A stretch of 64,000 nt of DNA from Bryobacteraceae bacterium (GTDB lineage Bacteria > Acidobacteriota > Terriglobia > Bryobacterales > Bryobacteraceae): positions 95,506 to 159,505 of the forward strand of contig JAIEPW010000044.1 of assembly GCA_019748195.1 (NCBI GenBank). The letters are read 5' to 3'. Numbering within the stretch: position 1 is the first letter of the stretch; each line of letters begins with the position of its first letter. A program made the translations under genes and the position numbers. This document shows, one piece after another, positions 34,769 to 43,374 of the stretch. The notes beneath the pieces are model-generated. The model was given only the letters and a program-made list of their open reading frames with translations, searched no databases and had not been told where the DNA came from.

Positions 34769-35938
34769 ATGACGACAACTCGATCGGTACGTTTGCAGAG
34801 CGCGCCCAGCGATATGGCGCAGGAAGAGATCCGGAAGCAGATCGCCTTCCTGTCTAAGAACATCTCGAACATCCGGTTCAGCGACGACGGGGCCGGCATT
34901 GAGTTCGACGCTCCCGACGCCGAGGCGGCGGAGATGGAAGCGGCGGTGGCGCAGTTGGGCAATCGCGTAACCCGCGCGCTGCGGAGTCTGCAGCGCAAGA
35001 TGGTGTTCTCGAGCGCGGCGTCCGCTTCGCCGGTGTTCAGCCCCGATGTCCGCATGGACGGCGTGCACTTCCTGGGCACCGGACAGGTGGCGCTTTCCGG
35101 CGTGCCGCTCAAGCTGTTCAATTATTTCGATCGGGTATTCACCGCGTTCGGCGATCCGTGGAAGGCGGAGCCGCTGCGCACGCCGACATTGATTCCGTCG
35201 CACACGCTCTCGAGTTGCGATTATTTCCGCTCCTTTCCGCACAACGTGACTTTCGCCAGCCACCTGCGGGAAGAAAGCAAGGTGATCGACGATTTCCGGG
35301 CGCGGCACCAGACGGCGGAGGATGTCGACGACCAGGCGCTGGCCGACATGGAGCGTCCGGAGGCGTGCCTTTCTCCGGCGGTGTGCTATCACGTCTACCA
35401 CCTGCATCAGAAGCAGACCTTGCCCGCCGAAGGCCTGGTATACGGGATCTGCGGCAAGTGTTTCCGCTACGAATCCTCGAACCTGAAGGATCTGCGCCGG
35501 CTGTGGGACTTCACGATGCGCGAGGTGGTGTTTCTGGGCACGCGCGAGTACGTGCTGACCGAGCGCGAGAAGACGATCGCGATGATGTCGGATTTTCTGG
35601 ATGAGCATAGGCTCGCCGGCGAGATCCGCACCGCGAGCGATCCCTTCTTCATCGCGCCGGACGCCGTTTCGAAGACCTATTTCCAGTTGAGTTCGGATTC
35701 CAAGTTCGAAGTGTCGCTGATGCTTCCGGACGACGAACGCGTCGCGGTGGGATCGCACAACTATCATTCTGATTTCTTCGGGCGCGCCTTCGATACGGTG
35801 GTGGAGGGCGCGGGTCCCGTGCACAGCGTCTGCGTCGCCTTCGGCCTGGAGCGGTGGATCTACGCGTTCCTGATGCAGCACGGCTCCGACCCGAAGAGGT
35901 GGCCGGACGCGGTGCGCAAAGCGCCCGAGTTGGCCTGA
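34769..35938 (+). CDS. Amino acid:[carrier protein] ligase (truncated class II aaRS-like)
   Basis: A 389-residue protein resembling the catalytic core of the unusual archaeal-type seryl-tRNA synthetase. Class II motif 2 is GKCFRYESSNLKDLRRLWDF plus REVVFLG and motif 3 is VAFGLERW. The predicted zinc ligands of the family are present as Cys150, Glu195 and Cys355 (CDYFRSFPHN; the last just before motif 3). There is no tRNA-binding domain. Characterised relatives in rhizobia activate glycine or alanine with ATP and load it on the pantetheine of a neighbouring carrier protein. The ATG follows directly on the carrier-protein stop, so the pair is co-translated. Which amino acid is used cannot be read here. 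Confidence 0.82.
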   Translation: MTTTRSVRLQSAPSDMAQEEIRKQIAFLSKNISNIRFSDDGAGIEFDAPDAEAAEMEAAVAQLGNRVTRALRSLQRKMVFSSAASASPVFSPDVRMDGVHFLGTGQVALSGVPLKLFNYFDRVFTAFGDPWKAEPLRTPTLIPSHTLSSCDYFRSFPHNVTFASHLREESKVIDDFRARHQTAEDVDDQALADMERPEACLSPAVCYHVYHLHQKQTLPAEGLVYGICGKCFRYESSNLKDLRRLWDFTMREVVFLGTREYVLTEREKTIAMMSDFLDEHRLAGEIRTASDPFFIAPDAVSKTYFQLSSDSKFEVSLMLPDDERVAVGSHNYHSDFFGRAFDTVVEGAGPVHSVCVAFGLERWIYAFLMQHGSDPKRWPDAVRKAPELA

Positions 35939-35958
35939 GCGCCCGAACGGTAAGCAAG

Positions 35959-37695
35959 ATGAAGCTTCTGGAAGCTCTGGAGATCACAAGGAAACCAGCG
36001 CCGGAAGGCGCCGCGCCCTTCCGCGTTTTTCTGGGCTGCGGATTTACGCCGCTGGACCTGGAAACGTACTTGAAAGCGCGCCTCCGCACGCGGATGGGGA
36101 TGCGTCCGGCGCGCGTTGCCACGGGGCTGTTCGGAGACCTTTGCGGCAGCCTGGAGCGGCTGGCGGCGGCCGATTTCGATGCGGCCGCGGTGGTAGTGGA
36201 ATGGTCCGACCTGGATGCCCGCCTCGGATACCGCGCGCTGGGCGGCTGGCGGCCGGATGCGGTGGCCGACGTTCTGAAAACCAGCGCCGCTTCGCTGAAC
36301 CGGCTGGGGGCTGCTCTGAAGCGGCTGGCGGCGCAGGTTCCGGTGGCGGTGGCGCTTCCGTCGCTGCGCCCCGCGCCCATCTTCTGGACCACGCCCGCGC
36401 AGGCAGGCGCGTTCGAATGGGACCTGGAAGCGGCCCTGCTGGATGCCGTTCGCTCCTGGTCGCGGCTGCCGCGGCTGCGGGTGTTGAGCCGCGCCGAGCT
36501 GGACCGCGTGTCCCCCGGCGGGGATCGCCATGACGCCAAGTCCGACCTGAACTCCGGGTTTCCCTACCGCGGAGCCCACGCGTCGCGATTGGCCGAGCTG
36601 CTGGCCGGCCTGATTTCGCCGAAACCGGCGAAGAAGGGCTTGATCTCCGATCTGGACGACACGCTGTGGCTGGGAATTCTCGGCGAAACCGGCGTTGCCG
36701 GCGTGCATTGGGATCTGGAGAACAAGGCTCAGGTGCACGGCCTTTACCAGCAGGCGCTGTCGGCGCTGGCGGAGTCCGGAGTTCTGGTGGCCGTCGCCAG
36801 CAAGAACGATCCGGCGTTGGTGGAGCAGGCGCTGTCGCGCACCGGCCTGGCGATCGCCCGGAGTTCGCTGTTTCCAGTGGAAGCGAACTGGGGACCCAAG
36901 TCGGAATCCGTTCGCAAGATTCTCGCTTCCTGGAATATCGGCGCGGGCGATGTCGTTTTTGTCGACGACAGCCCGATGGAACTCGCCGAAGTGGAGCGCG
37001 CGCACCCGGGAATCGAGACCATCCTGTTCCCCAAGTCCGACCCCGCGGCCGCGATCACGCTGCTGTGGACCCTGCGGGAACGCTTCGGCAAGGAAGCGAT
37101 CCTGGAGGAAGACAAGCTGCGATCGCAAAGCCTGCGGACGCCGGTGGAACAAGTGGAAGTGCCCGGGCACGGCGCGGCCCTGGACGAATTTCTCGCCTCC
37201 GCCGCGGGCGCCATCACCATCGACGCCGCCAACCCTCCGCCCGACACCCGGGCCTTCGAACTGGTGAACAAGACCAACCAGTTCAATATCAACGGCAGGC
37301 GGTTCACTGAAGGCGAATGGAACGCGATGCTGCAAAGCCCGGGAGCGTTTCTCCTCACCGTGTCTTATCAGGACCGGTTCGGACCGCTGGGCCGGATCGC
37401 GGTGCTCGCGGGTGCGCGGGAAGGCTCGGTGTGCAAAGTACACACCTGGGTGATGAGCTGCCGCGCGTTTTCCCGCCGCATTGAACATCAGTGTCTGGCC
37501 TACCTGTTCGACACGCTGGAGGTGGATCGCGTGGACTGCGATTTCCGCCCGACCGAGCGCAACGGCCCGTCCGCGGATTTCTTCGCTGCGATTTGCGGCT
37601 CGCGGCCCGAGGGTCCGGTGTCCGTTTCGCGCCAGGACTTCCGCGATCGCTGTCCCGCCGTTTATCACAAGCTCGAGGTGTTGACACATGCCTGA
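35959..37695 (+). CDS. FkbH-type HAD family protein (glyceryl-carrier-protein synthase-like)
   Basis: About 578 residues from ATG 35959. Residues 1-220 are an N-terminal region as in long FkbH/HAD-IIIC proteins. The HAD-IIIC core at 226-370 has GLISDLDDTLWLGILGE (nucleophile Asp231, acid Asp233), VASKNDP and VVFVDDSPMELAEV. A C-terminal GNAT-like domain (about 420-578) follows, with FELVNKTNQFN. FkbH-type enzymes take 1,3-bisphosphoglycerate, dephosphorylate it and load a glyceryl group on a carrier protein. The following carrier-protein gene overlaps this one by 8 bases. An open frame begins earlier (35854) but lies within the ligase gene. Confidence 0.85.
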   Translation: MKLLEALEITRKPAPEGAAPFRVFLGCGFTPLDLETYLKARLRTRMGMRPARVATGLFGDLCGSLERLAAADFDAAAVVVEWSDLDARLGYRALGGWRPDAVADVLKTSAASLNRLGAALKRLAAQVPVAVALPSLRPAPIFWTTPAQAGAFEWDLEAALLDAVRSWSRLPRLRVLSRAELDRVSPGGDRHDAKSDLNSGFPYRGAHASRLAELLAGLISPKPAKKGLISDLDDTLWLGILGETGVAGVHWDLENKAQVHGLYQQALSALAESGVLVAVASKNDPALVEQALSRTGLAIARSSLFPVEANWGPKSESVRKILASWNIGAGDVVFVDDSPMELAEVERAHPGIETILFPKSDPAAAITLLWTLRERFGKEAILEEDKLRSQSLRTPVEQVEVPGHGAALDEFLASAAGAITIDAANPPPDTRAFELVNKTNQFNINGRRFTEGEWNAMLQSPGAFLLTVSYQDRFGPLGRIAVLAGAREGSVCKVHTWVMSCRAFSRRIEHQCLAYLFDTLEVDRVDCDFRPTERNGPSADFFAAICGSRPEGPVSVSRQDFRDRCPAVYHKLEVLTHA

Positions 37696-37933
37696 TCTGG
37701 ACATCCGGCTGGCCCGGTGCTTCGCCGCGGTGCTGCCGGGCGTCAGCGAGGAGGAGGCGTCCGCCGCGCGGCGCGATCAGGTGGATGCCTGGGATTCGCT
37801 GGCCACGGTGACTCTGGTTCGCGTGGTGGAAGAAGAATTCGGCATCACGGTGGACCTGTTCGAGCTCGAGAACCTGGACAGCTTCGCCGCCTGGCGGGAG
37901 TACCTGAGCAGTCAGGCTGCCCCGGCCGAATGA
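37688..37933 (+). CDS. Acyl (glyceryl) carrier protein 2
   Basis: An 81-residue carrier protein with the attachment motif AWDSLATVTLVRVVEEEFG; Ser37 in a normal DSL is the predicted pantetheine site. The start overlaps the FkbH-type gene by 8 bases and the stop overlaps the next gene by 4. The paired order FkbH-ACP is the known arrangement for glyceryl transfer in polyketide and polysaccharide loci, so this is the likely glyceryl carrier. It differs from the first carrier protein (34532) in sequence and charge, which argues for separate substrates. Confidence 0.85.
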   Translation: MPDLDIRLARCFAAVLPGVSEEEASAARRDQVDAWDSLATVTLVRVVEEEFGITVDLFELENLDSFAAWREYLSSQAAPAE

Positions 37934-38886
37934 GCGTGAAGCCGGCCCGCTCACTGGAGAGCTTCCGCGGCGATTTCGCCGGCCTGGCGCGACTGGCGGA
38001 AGCATCGTGGGCCGAAAACAACGACCAGAGCCTGCGCTACGTCGAGCCGTTTTTGCGCAACCTCTTCGAGTACCCGGGCGCGACCTTCGACCTGTCTCCC
38101 GCCATTTATGAAAACGGAGAGGCCGTCGCTTTCGTAGGGGGCTTTCCCCGCACGGTCCGTGTCGGCCCGCGCGAGCTCCGCCTTACCGCGAACACCCTTC
38201 TCACCGTTTCGCCGGCGCACAAGGGGAAGGGCTATGGCGCGGTGGTATGGACGGAGTTCGTCAAGCGCGCGCGATCGGCGGGTTACCAGGGCACGCTCAG
38301 TTTCTGCGTCGACGGCGGTCCCATGAACGGGATCATCGCCGCGTGCGCGCAGAGGGCGCGCGTGCCGCTGCACCGGATCTGGACCGCGCAATACCACGCG
38401 CGATTCCTGCGTCCGGCGCGCGCGGCTTTGTCCCCGCCGCCGGAGATCCGGGTGGAAGCGTTCCTCCACGCGGCCCAGGCGCTCCCCGTCGAGGTGGAGA
38501 TCGCGCGGTCGTGGACCGAAGCGGAAGCACGCTGGCAATGCCGGCGCTTCGGCGGGATCTGTGTCGAACAGGACGGCGCGGTGTTAACGGGCTATGTAAT
38601 GCCCGTAATCGACACGCCGCCCGCGCAATCCCTGATCGTGGAGGACATTCTGTGGAACCGGCTGGATCCCGCCCGCCGGACGGGCTTGCTGCAATCGCTG
38701 CTCGATCGCGGCGCCGCCGCGGGCGCGAGCGTCGCCGTGGCGCCCGACCTCCAGTATGCCGATTGGCAACCGTTCCGCGCCCTGGGGTTCCGGCCGTCGC
38801 GCCGGTCGCTTCATGTGTACCTGACCGTTTGGGACGGCGATCCCGGTCCGGAACAGGCGCGATCGCTCTATCTGGACTTGTTCTGA
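37930..38886 (+). CDS. GNAT-family acyltransferase, last gene of the carrier-protein module
   Basis: About 318 residues from ATG 37930, overlapping the carrier-protein stop as ATGA. The GNAT motif A is clear: TLLTVSPAHKGKGYGAVVWTEFVKRARSAGY, where the HKGKGYG loop would grip the pantetheine phosphate. A second, less clear GNAT-like half follows, so this is a tandem-type enzyme. It is the natural candidate to move the glyceryl or aminoacyl group from a carrier protein to a sugar amino or hydroxyl group. The acceptor is inferred from the amino-sugar genes elsewhere in the locus. Confidence 0.72.
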   Translation: MSVKPARSLESFRGDFAGLARLAEASWAENNDQSLRYVEPFLRNLFEYPGATFDLSPAIYENGEAVAFVGGFPRTVRVGPRELRLTANTLLTVSPAHKGKGYGAVVWTEFVKRARSAGYQGTLSFCVDGGPMNGIIAACAQRARVPLHRIWTAQYHARFLRPARAALSPPPEIRVEAFLHAAQALPVEVEIARSWTEAEARWQCRRFGGICVEQDGAVLTGYVMPVIDTPPAQSLIVEDILWNRLDPARRTGLLQSLLDRGAAAGASVAVAPDLQYADWQPFRALGFRPSRRSLHVYLTVWDGDPGPEQARSLYLDLF

Positions 38887-38925
38887 CAAACGAAAACGGG
38901 CGGATGCCTTGCGGCGCCCGCCCGT
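38887..38925 (-). terminator. Rho-independent terminator of the BACON-domain protein gene
   Basis: An 8-bp perfect stem (ACGGGCGG at 38896-38903 and CCGCCCGT at 38918-38925) is followed, read on the minus strand, by TTTTCGTTTG. It stands 22 bases behind the stop of the minus-strand gene at 38947. On the plus strand the same hairpin lacks a T run but may still block read-through from the acyl-transfer module. Confidence 0.75.
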
Positions 38926-38946
38926 CCGATCGGAAGCAGCCCGACG

Positions 38947-41900
38947 CTAACGCCGCCGTCCCGTACCCGTCAGTTCCACCCGCAACCCCGATGGGCTGGA
39001 CCAGGCGCCCTGGTTGGTCACCACGAAATCCAGTGTGTTCAATGCCGGGGCGAAGCCTTCCTCCAGGTTGAAGGGAGTGAGGCTGAAGTAATTGCCCGCG
39101 CCGGAGAACTGGACCTGCCCATTCAGCACCAGGGACACCGAGTCATCGGACGCCAGCGCGCCGGAGATCCGGACGCTGGCAAGATCATACCCGGTGAGAT
39201 CGAAGGTCAGGCGGTAGGTGTAGGCGCCGCCCGGAACTCCGTCGTTCAAGTCCGCCACAGGCGCAATCCACTTGCTTTTGCTGGAGTTCCCCAGCCACAG
39301 TCCCATCGGGAAGCGGTCGGAGTGGACGACGACGGCATTCTGCTGCGAGGTTCGCCCCCCGGGACTGGCGACAATCCGGTAGTTCGGATCCGGCATTCCA
39401 TCGGCCAGGACGCCGGATGCTGACGTTCCCGTGTTCCACAGGAGAAATCCGCCGCTGGAAGCGGAGCTCTGGAGGGAGATGGCGACGCTGGCGGTTTTCG
39501 TCGCATCCGTGGTGCTGGTGGCGATCACGGTGACCGATCTTGCCACGTTGCCGTTCGTCTCTCCCAAATTCGAGTCGTACAGCGGCCCGCTGTTTGGCGC
39601 CGTATACAGGCCCGTGGACGAAATCGTCCCGATCGGCTCGCTGAGCCGCCAGTTCACCTGGCTGGTGGGAACCCCGCCCAGCCTGGCGGTGAACTGCACT
39701 GCCTGGCCCGGGGCCACCTGCGCCGTGGCCGGATCCAGGCTCAGGGTGGCGGAAGTACTGCCTCCGCTCACCGGAACCGCGGACCCGGTCAGATCCACGC
39801 GAAGTCCCGTGGGACTGATCCAGCTTCCGTTGTTGGTCACTTCAAAGTCCAAAGTGTTTTGGCCGGCAACGAACCCGGAGGTGATCTCGAAGGGCTGAAG
39901 TTCAGTGAAATCGGTGTCTACTGGGAGCGAGGCGCCGTTCAGGCGGATGACCACGACATTATCCGCGGAAACCGCTCCGGTAAGCCGCGCGGTTTGCGGA
40001 TCGAAACCGCTCAGGTCGAACGTTGTCCGGTAAACATACTTCCCGGCACGCAATCCACGGCTTTGATCCGCGGTGGGAGCGATCCACCTGCTGGTTGCGC
40101 TGTTCGGAAACCAGATGCCCATCGGAAAGCGATCCGCGTAAACTGCCACGGCATTGGGTCCAGGCGCGGCTGGATCGCTGCTCGAAGCCAGCCGGTAGTT
40201 CGGGTCCACCGCGGCGTCGACCAGAGGAGTTCCCGTGGCCGACAGCCCGGTGCCAAAAACGGCGATCTTCCGGGCGCTGGCCGGCGCCGTTACCGGCGCG
40301 GGCGTGGGCGCCGGAGGGTTGGGTGTGGGCGCGGGAGCCGGCGTTGGCGTTGGCGTTGGCGTGGGTGTTGGTGTCGGTGTCGGTGTCGGCGTCGGAGTCG
40401 GAGTTGGCGTGGTTGTTGGTGTTGGCGTTGGCGTCGGAGTTGGAGCCGGAGCCGGGGGCTGAGCCGCGGGCTGGGTCACGGTGACCTGCGTTCCGGCGAT
40501 GGTCACCGCGGCCGTACGATCGCCGCCCGTGTTCGCGTCTACGTTCACCGTTACGTTGCCCGAGCCCGAGCCCGAGGCCGGAGAGACTGCGATCCAGGAA
40601 TGACTGCTCCCGGCAACCCAATCGCAAGGCGACGAACTGGCCGTGACGGTGACGGACGCCGTACCGCCGGAAGCGGCGGCGGCGATCGTGGTGGGGGTCA
40701 CCGCCAGCGAGCAGCTCGGAGCGGGACCGGCATTTGACCGCCACTTGACGTAATCCACGCTCCACCGGAAATTCTGATTGAAGATCTTGGGGCCATAATC
40801 GATTCCGGTATCCAGCGCATGAAAGAACAGTTCGTCGCCGCGCTGCAGATAGGTGTTGTCACCCGTCAGGCGCCAATACCACGCGAACGCCGGGGCGGTC
40901 ATGTTCACCAGTTCGGTGTGGTACTCCTGGCAGCCCCACGAGCACTTGGGTCCAAACGGCTCGGGGTTGATCAGCAGTTGTTTCGTGTTCTGGTTCCAGG
41001 CGTTGTTCCAGATCCAGTCCAGCATCAGCTTGATGGTGGGCGGAACGCGCGGGTCCCCGGTGAGTTCGTAGTAGTTGATCAGTGCTTCCGCCGCCAGCCC
41101 GTCCATGAACATCTGGTGGACGCTGTAATTACCCTGGACAAACACCCGGTCAAAATGAATCAGCAGGTGGTCCACCGCCCTGCCCAGCAGCGGATTGCGG
41201 GGTTCGCCCAACCGCTCGGCTTCAACGTAGCCGTTGAGCACGTAGGCCGTTTCGCGCATGGCGCTATCGTCGATCCAGCCGCCAATCGTGGCATACGTCG
41301 CCCCCTTGCTGAGCGCGATCGCCGCGGTCCGGAAGGAGGTATCGCCGGTGCGTTCGTACGCCAGGCGTAGTCCGCGGGTGAAACTCCGCCACCCGTGCAC
41401 CTGGCCGTTCACCGCCATCACCAGGTCGCGGTATTTGCGCGCGATCTGCAATGCGCACTCGGTGTGCGCCTGGTTGCCGGTGTAGTCCGCGATCTGGAAG
41501 TAGGTTCGCGCCCCGTCGTAATACCAGATCTGGTATTCGAGCGGCAGCGCCTGGGGCTCCGGCGGGCAGTATCGCGGAGCCAGACTGATCATCGTATCCT
41601 CCCACTTCTTCAGACCGGGGATCGCGATGTTGGGCAGCGTTGCAGGCGGCGTGACGCTGGCCGGCGGCGGCAGCACGTTCAGGGGAAGGGAGATCGTCTT
41701 CCGCACGCCGAAAGCCTCGGTTTCCACGCTGATGGTATGCTGCCCTAACGAAACCTCCGGGCGTATGGGAATGACCAGGAAGATCGTGGCGCTGTCCCAG
41801 TAGATAACGGGAGCCCCACAGGTGTCGGCGCTGAAACCGCAAATGGCGGACCAGGTGACCGGCTGCCCGTCCATCGTCACACTGGTCACCGACCAGGTCT

Positions 41901-42102
41901 GCGGTGGGCTGCCGGGGTATTCTAAGTCCAGACCGACATACATCGTCGACCCGCGATACACCCGCGACGGGGCAATCGGGTTAAACCAGTATTCCTGCGC
42001 CGCGGCGATTTCCGGAGCAGCCAAAAAAAAAGCGATCAGTGCAGGCACGGCGAATCGGCTCCGTCCGTGCCAAGGAGATGAGTATATTGGATTCATGGCC
42101 AC
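38947..42102 (-). CDS. Large exported protein: helical-barrel-like region, BACON domain, Pro-Thr linker and two copies of a C-terminal beta domain
   Basis: About 1050 residues. A signal peptide ends in FAVPALIAFFLAAPEIAAAQ. Residues about 25-150 form an Ig-like region, and about 170-470 a Trp/Tyr-rich helical region reminiscent of the exported protein at 25455. A BACON domain follows (about 475-550, SSSPCDWVAGSSHSWIAVSP), then a (PT)n linker, then two related domains of about 150 residues that share DPNYRL/I, DRFPMGI/LW, RWIAP/KWIAP and NTLDFEVTNN/VVTNQ, with an Ig-like insert between. The domains suggest carbohydrate binding and attachment at the cell surface. Start: GTG at 42102 or ATG at 42096; neither has a clear ribosome binding site. 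A terminator lies just downstream. Confidence 0.75.
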   Translation of the reverse strand: MAMNPIYSSPWHGRSRFAVPALIAFFLAAPEIAAAQEYWFNPIAPSRVYRGSTMYVGLDLEYPGSPPQTWSVTSVTMDGQPVTWSAICGFSADTCGAPVIYWDSATIFLVIPIRPEVSLGQHTISVETEAFGVRKTISLPLNVLPPPASVTPPATLPNIAIPGLKKWEDTMISLAPRYCPPEPQALPLEYQIWYYDGARTYFQIADYTGNQAHTECALQIARKYRDLVMAVNGQVHGWRSFTRGLRLAYERTGDTSFRTAAIALSKGATYATIGGWIDDSAMRETAYVLNGYVEAERLGEPRNPLLGRAVDHLLIHFDRVFVQGNYSVHQMFMDGLAAEALINYYELTGDPRVPPTIKLMLDWIWNNAWNQNTKQLLINPEPFGPKCSWGCQEYHTELVNMTAPAFAWYWRLTGDNTYLQRGDELFFHALDTGIDYGPKIFNQNFRWSVDYVKWRSNAGPAPSCSLAVTPTTIAAAASGGTASVTVTASSSPCDWVAGSSHSWIAVSPASGSGSGNVTVNVDANTGGDRTAAVTIAGTQVTVTQPAAQPPAPAPTPTPTPTPTTTPTPTPTPTPTPTPTPTPTPTPTPAPAPTPNPPAPTPAPVTAPASARKIAVFGTGLSATGTPLVDAAVDPNYRLASSSDPAAPGPNAVAVYADRFPMGIWFPNSATSRWIAPTADQSRGLRAGKYVYRTTFDLSGFDPQTARLTGAVSADNVVVIRLNGASLPVDTDFTELQPFEITSGFVAGQNTLDFEVTNNGSWISPTGLRVDLTGSAVPVSGGSTSATLSLDPATAQVAPGQAVQFTARLGGVPTSQVNWRLSEPIGTISSTGLYTAPNSGPLYDSNLGETNGNVARSVTVIATSTTDATKTASVAISLQSSASSGGFLLWNTGTSASGVLADGMPDPNYRIVASPGGRTSQQNAVVVHSDRFPMGLWLGNSSKSKWIAPVADLNDGVPGGAYTYRLTFDLTGYDLASVRISGALASDDSVSLVLNGQVQFSGAGNYFSLTPFNLEEGFAPALNTLDFVVTNQGAWSSPSGLRVELTGTGRRR
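40338..40446. repeat. Hexanucleotide tandem repeat coding for a Pro-Thr linker
   Basis: Roughly 18 imperfect copies of a 6-base unit (GGCGTT/GGTGTC/GGAGTC on the plus strand), read on the minus strand as alternating Pro-Thr. It forms the flexible linker between the BACON domain and the duplicated C-terminal domains. Such tracts are prone to change in copy number by slippage. Confidence 0.85.
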
Positions 42103-42120
42103 AGAAGAGTATATCGGCGT

Positions 42121-42156
42121 TAGTACTTCTGGTACTGTAGTCCTATAGGTACTTTT
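42121..42156. promoter_or_regulatory. Cluster of GTACT-type half sites between divergent genes
   Basis: Between the exported protein (minus strand) and the aminotransferase (plus strand) there are GTACT at 42123, 42132 and 42149 and GTCCT at 42140, spaced 9, 8 and 9 bases. The first two read AGTAC...GTACT as a small inverted repeat. This looks like an operator with repeated half sites, but no regulator can be named. The stretch 42157-42230 holds only a weak hairpin (42198-42220). Confidence 0.35.
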
Positions 42157-42230
42157 GAGTCAGACTTTAACAGTACGCGCCGAGTTAAGTGCCATGCGGT
42201 GAACGGTCTTGTCCGTTACCATGTAGGTCA

Positions 42231-43370
42231 ATGGCTGTCGAACTACAGAAACGCTCAGTGCCTTTACTGGATTTCCAGGCGCAGTACGCCTCAATCCAGG
42301 CTGACATTTTGACTGCGATCCACCGGGTAGTGGATTCGCAGCGCTTCATTCTGGGCGAAGAAGTGGAGAAACTGGAGCAGGAACTGGCGGCTTACACCCA
42401 ATCCGCGTACGCCGTGGGCTGCGGATCCGGGTCTGACGCGCTTCTGCTCGCGCTGATGGCCTGCGATGTCGGGCCCGGAGACAAGGTGTTGACCGCCCCG
42501 TTCACGTTCTTCGCCAGCGCCGGCACGGTTGCCCGCCTGGGGGCGATTCCGGTGTTCGCCGACATCGACCCGGTCACCTTCAATCTGGACCCGCAGCGAA
42601 CCCGGGAAGCGCTCGACCGCGACCCGAAGATCAAAGCCGTCATGCCCATCCACCTGTTCGGCGGCGCGGCCGACATGGACCCGATCCTGGAGGCAGCCCG
42701 AGACCGGGATTGCTTCGTCATCGAGGACGCCGCGCAGGCCATCGGCGCGGAGTACAAGGGCCGCCGCGTCGGGGCGATCGGGACCATGGGCTGCTTCAGT
42801 TTCTATCCCACCAAGAATCTGGGCGGTTACGGCGAGGGCGGGCTGGTGACCACTAACCACGAAGCGCTGGCCCGCCGGGTGGCGTCGCTGCGCGTGCATG
42901 GAAGCCCCCGGCGCTACTATCACGACGAGGTGGGGTTGAACTCCCGCCTGGATGCGCTGCAGGCGGCCGTGTTGCGGGTGAAGTTTCCGCATCTGGACGG
43001 CTGGACCGCCGCGCGCGAGCGTAATGCGGCGTTGTACCGGCAGGCACTGGGCGACGGATCATTGCCCATCCTCCTGCCCGAGGCGGCCCCCTACCAGACC
43101 CGCCACGTGTGGAATCAGTTTTCGATCCGCGTGGAGAAGCGCGACGAATTGCAAGCCTGGCTTCGGGAGCGCGGCATCGGTACGGAGATTTACTACCCCC
43201 TGTGCCTGCATCAGCAGGCTTGTTTCCGGTCCCTCGGTTATCAGCCGGGTGATTTCCCGGTGAGCGAGAAGGCGGCTGCCTCGGTGCTCGCGCTGCCGGT
43301 CTCCCCCGAGCTTTCCCAGCCGGACTTGCTGTACGTGTGCGATGCCATCCGAAGCTTCTTCAAAGGGTAA
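42231..43370 (+). CDS. DegT/DnrJ/EryC1/StrS sugar aminotransferase
   Basis: A 379-residue PLP enzyme. SFYPTKNLGGYGEGG gives the Schiff-base lysine at residue 195, and VIEDAAQAIGAEYKG the cofactor-pairing Asp. It opens with PLLDFQAQYASIQADI, closest in style to the WbpE/DesV/FdtB group of nucleotide-sugar aminotransferases. It is the third DegT enzyme in the window, so at least three amino-sugar steps are present. The ATG at 42231 was chosen; an open frame begins 14 codons earlier. KdsC-like and ACT-domain genes follow on the same strand. Confidence 0.87.
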   Translation: MAVELQKRSVPLLDFQAQYASIQADILTAIHRVVDSQRFILGEEVEKLEQELAAYTQSAYAVGCGSGSDALLLALMACDVGPGDKVLTAPFTFFASAGTVARLGAIPVFADIDPVTFNLDPQRTREALDRDPKIKAVMPIHLFGGAADMDPILEAARDRDCFVIEDAAQAIGAEYKGRRVGAIGTMGCFSFYPTKNLGGYGEGGLVTTNHEALARRVASLRVHGSPRRYYHDEVGLNSRLDALQAAVLRVKFPHLDGWTAARERNAALYRQALGDGSLPILLPEAAPYQTRHVWNQFSIRVEKRDELQAWLRERGIGTEIYYPLCLHQQACFRSLGYQPGDFPVSEKAAASVLALPVSPELSQPDLLYVCDAIRSFFKG

Positions 43371-43374
43371 TTTG

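Noticed and set aside
35854..35958. Earlier start for the FkbH-type protein
   Set aside because: It lies inside the carrier-protein ligase gene and codes for sequence with no family similarity; ATG 35959 begins MKLLEALE as a normal N-terminus.
38896..38925. Hairpin as terminator of the plus-strand acyl-transfer operon
   Set aside because: There is no T run on the plus-strand side; the T run is on the minus-strand side, so it primarily belongs to the gene at 38947.
40235..40462. Plus-strand frame with (GV)n repeats
   Set aside because: Antisense of the Pro-Thr linker repeat of the minus-strand exported protein.
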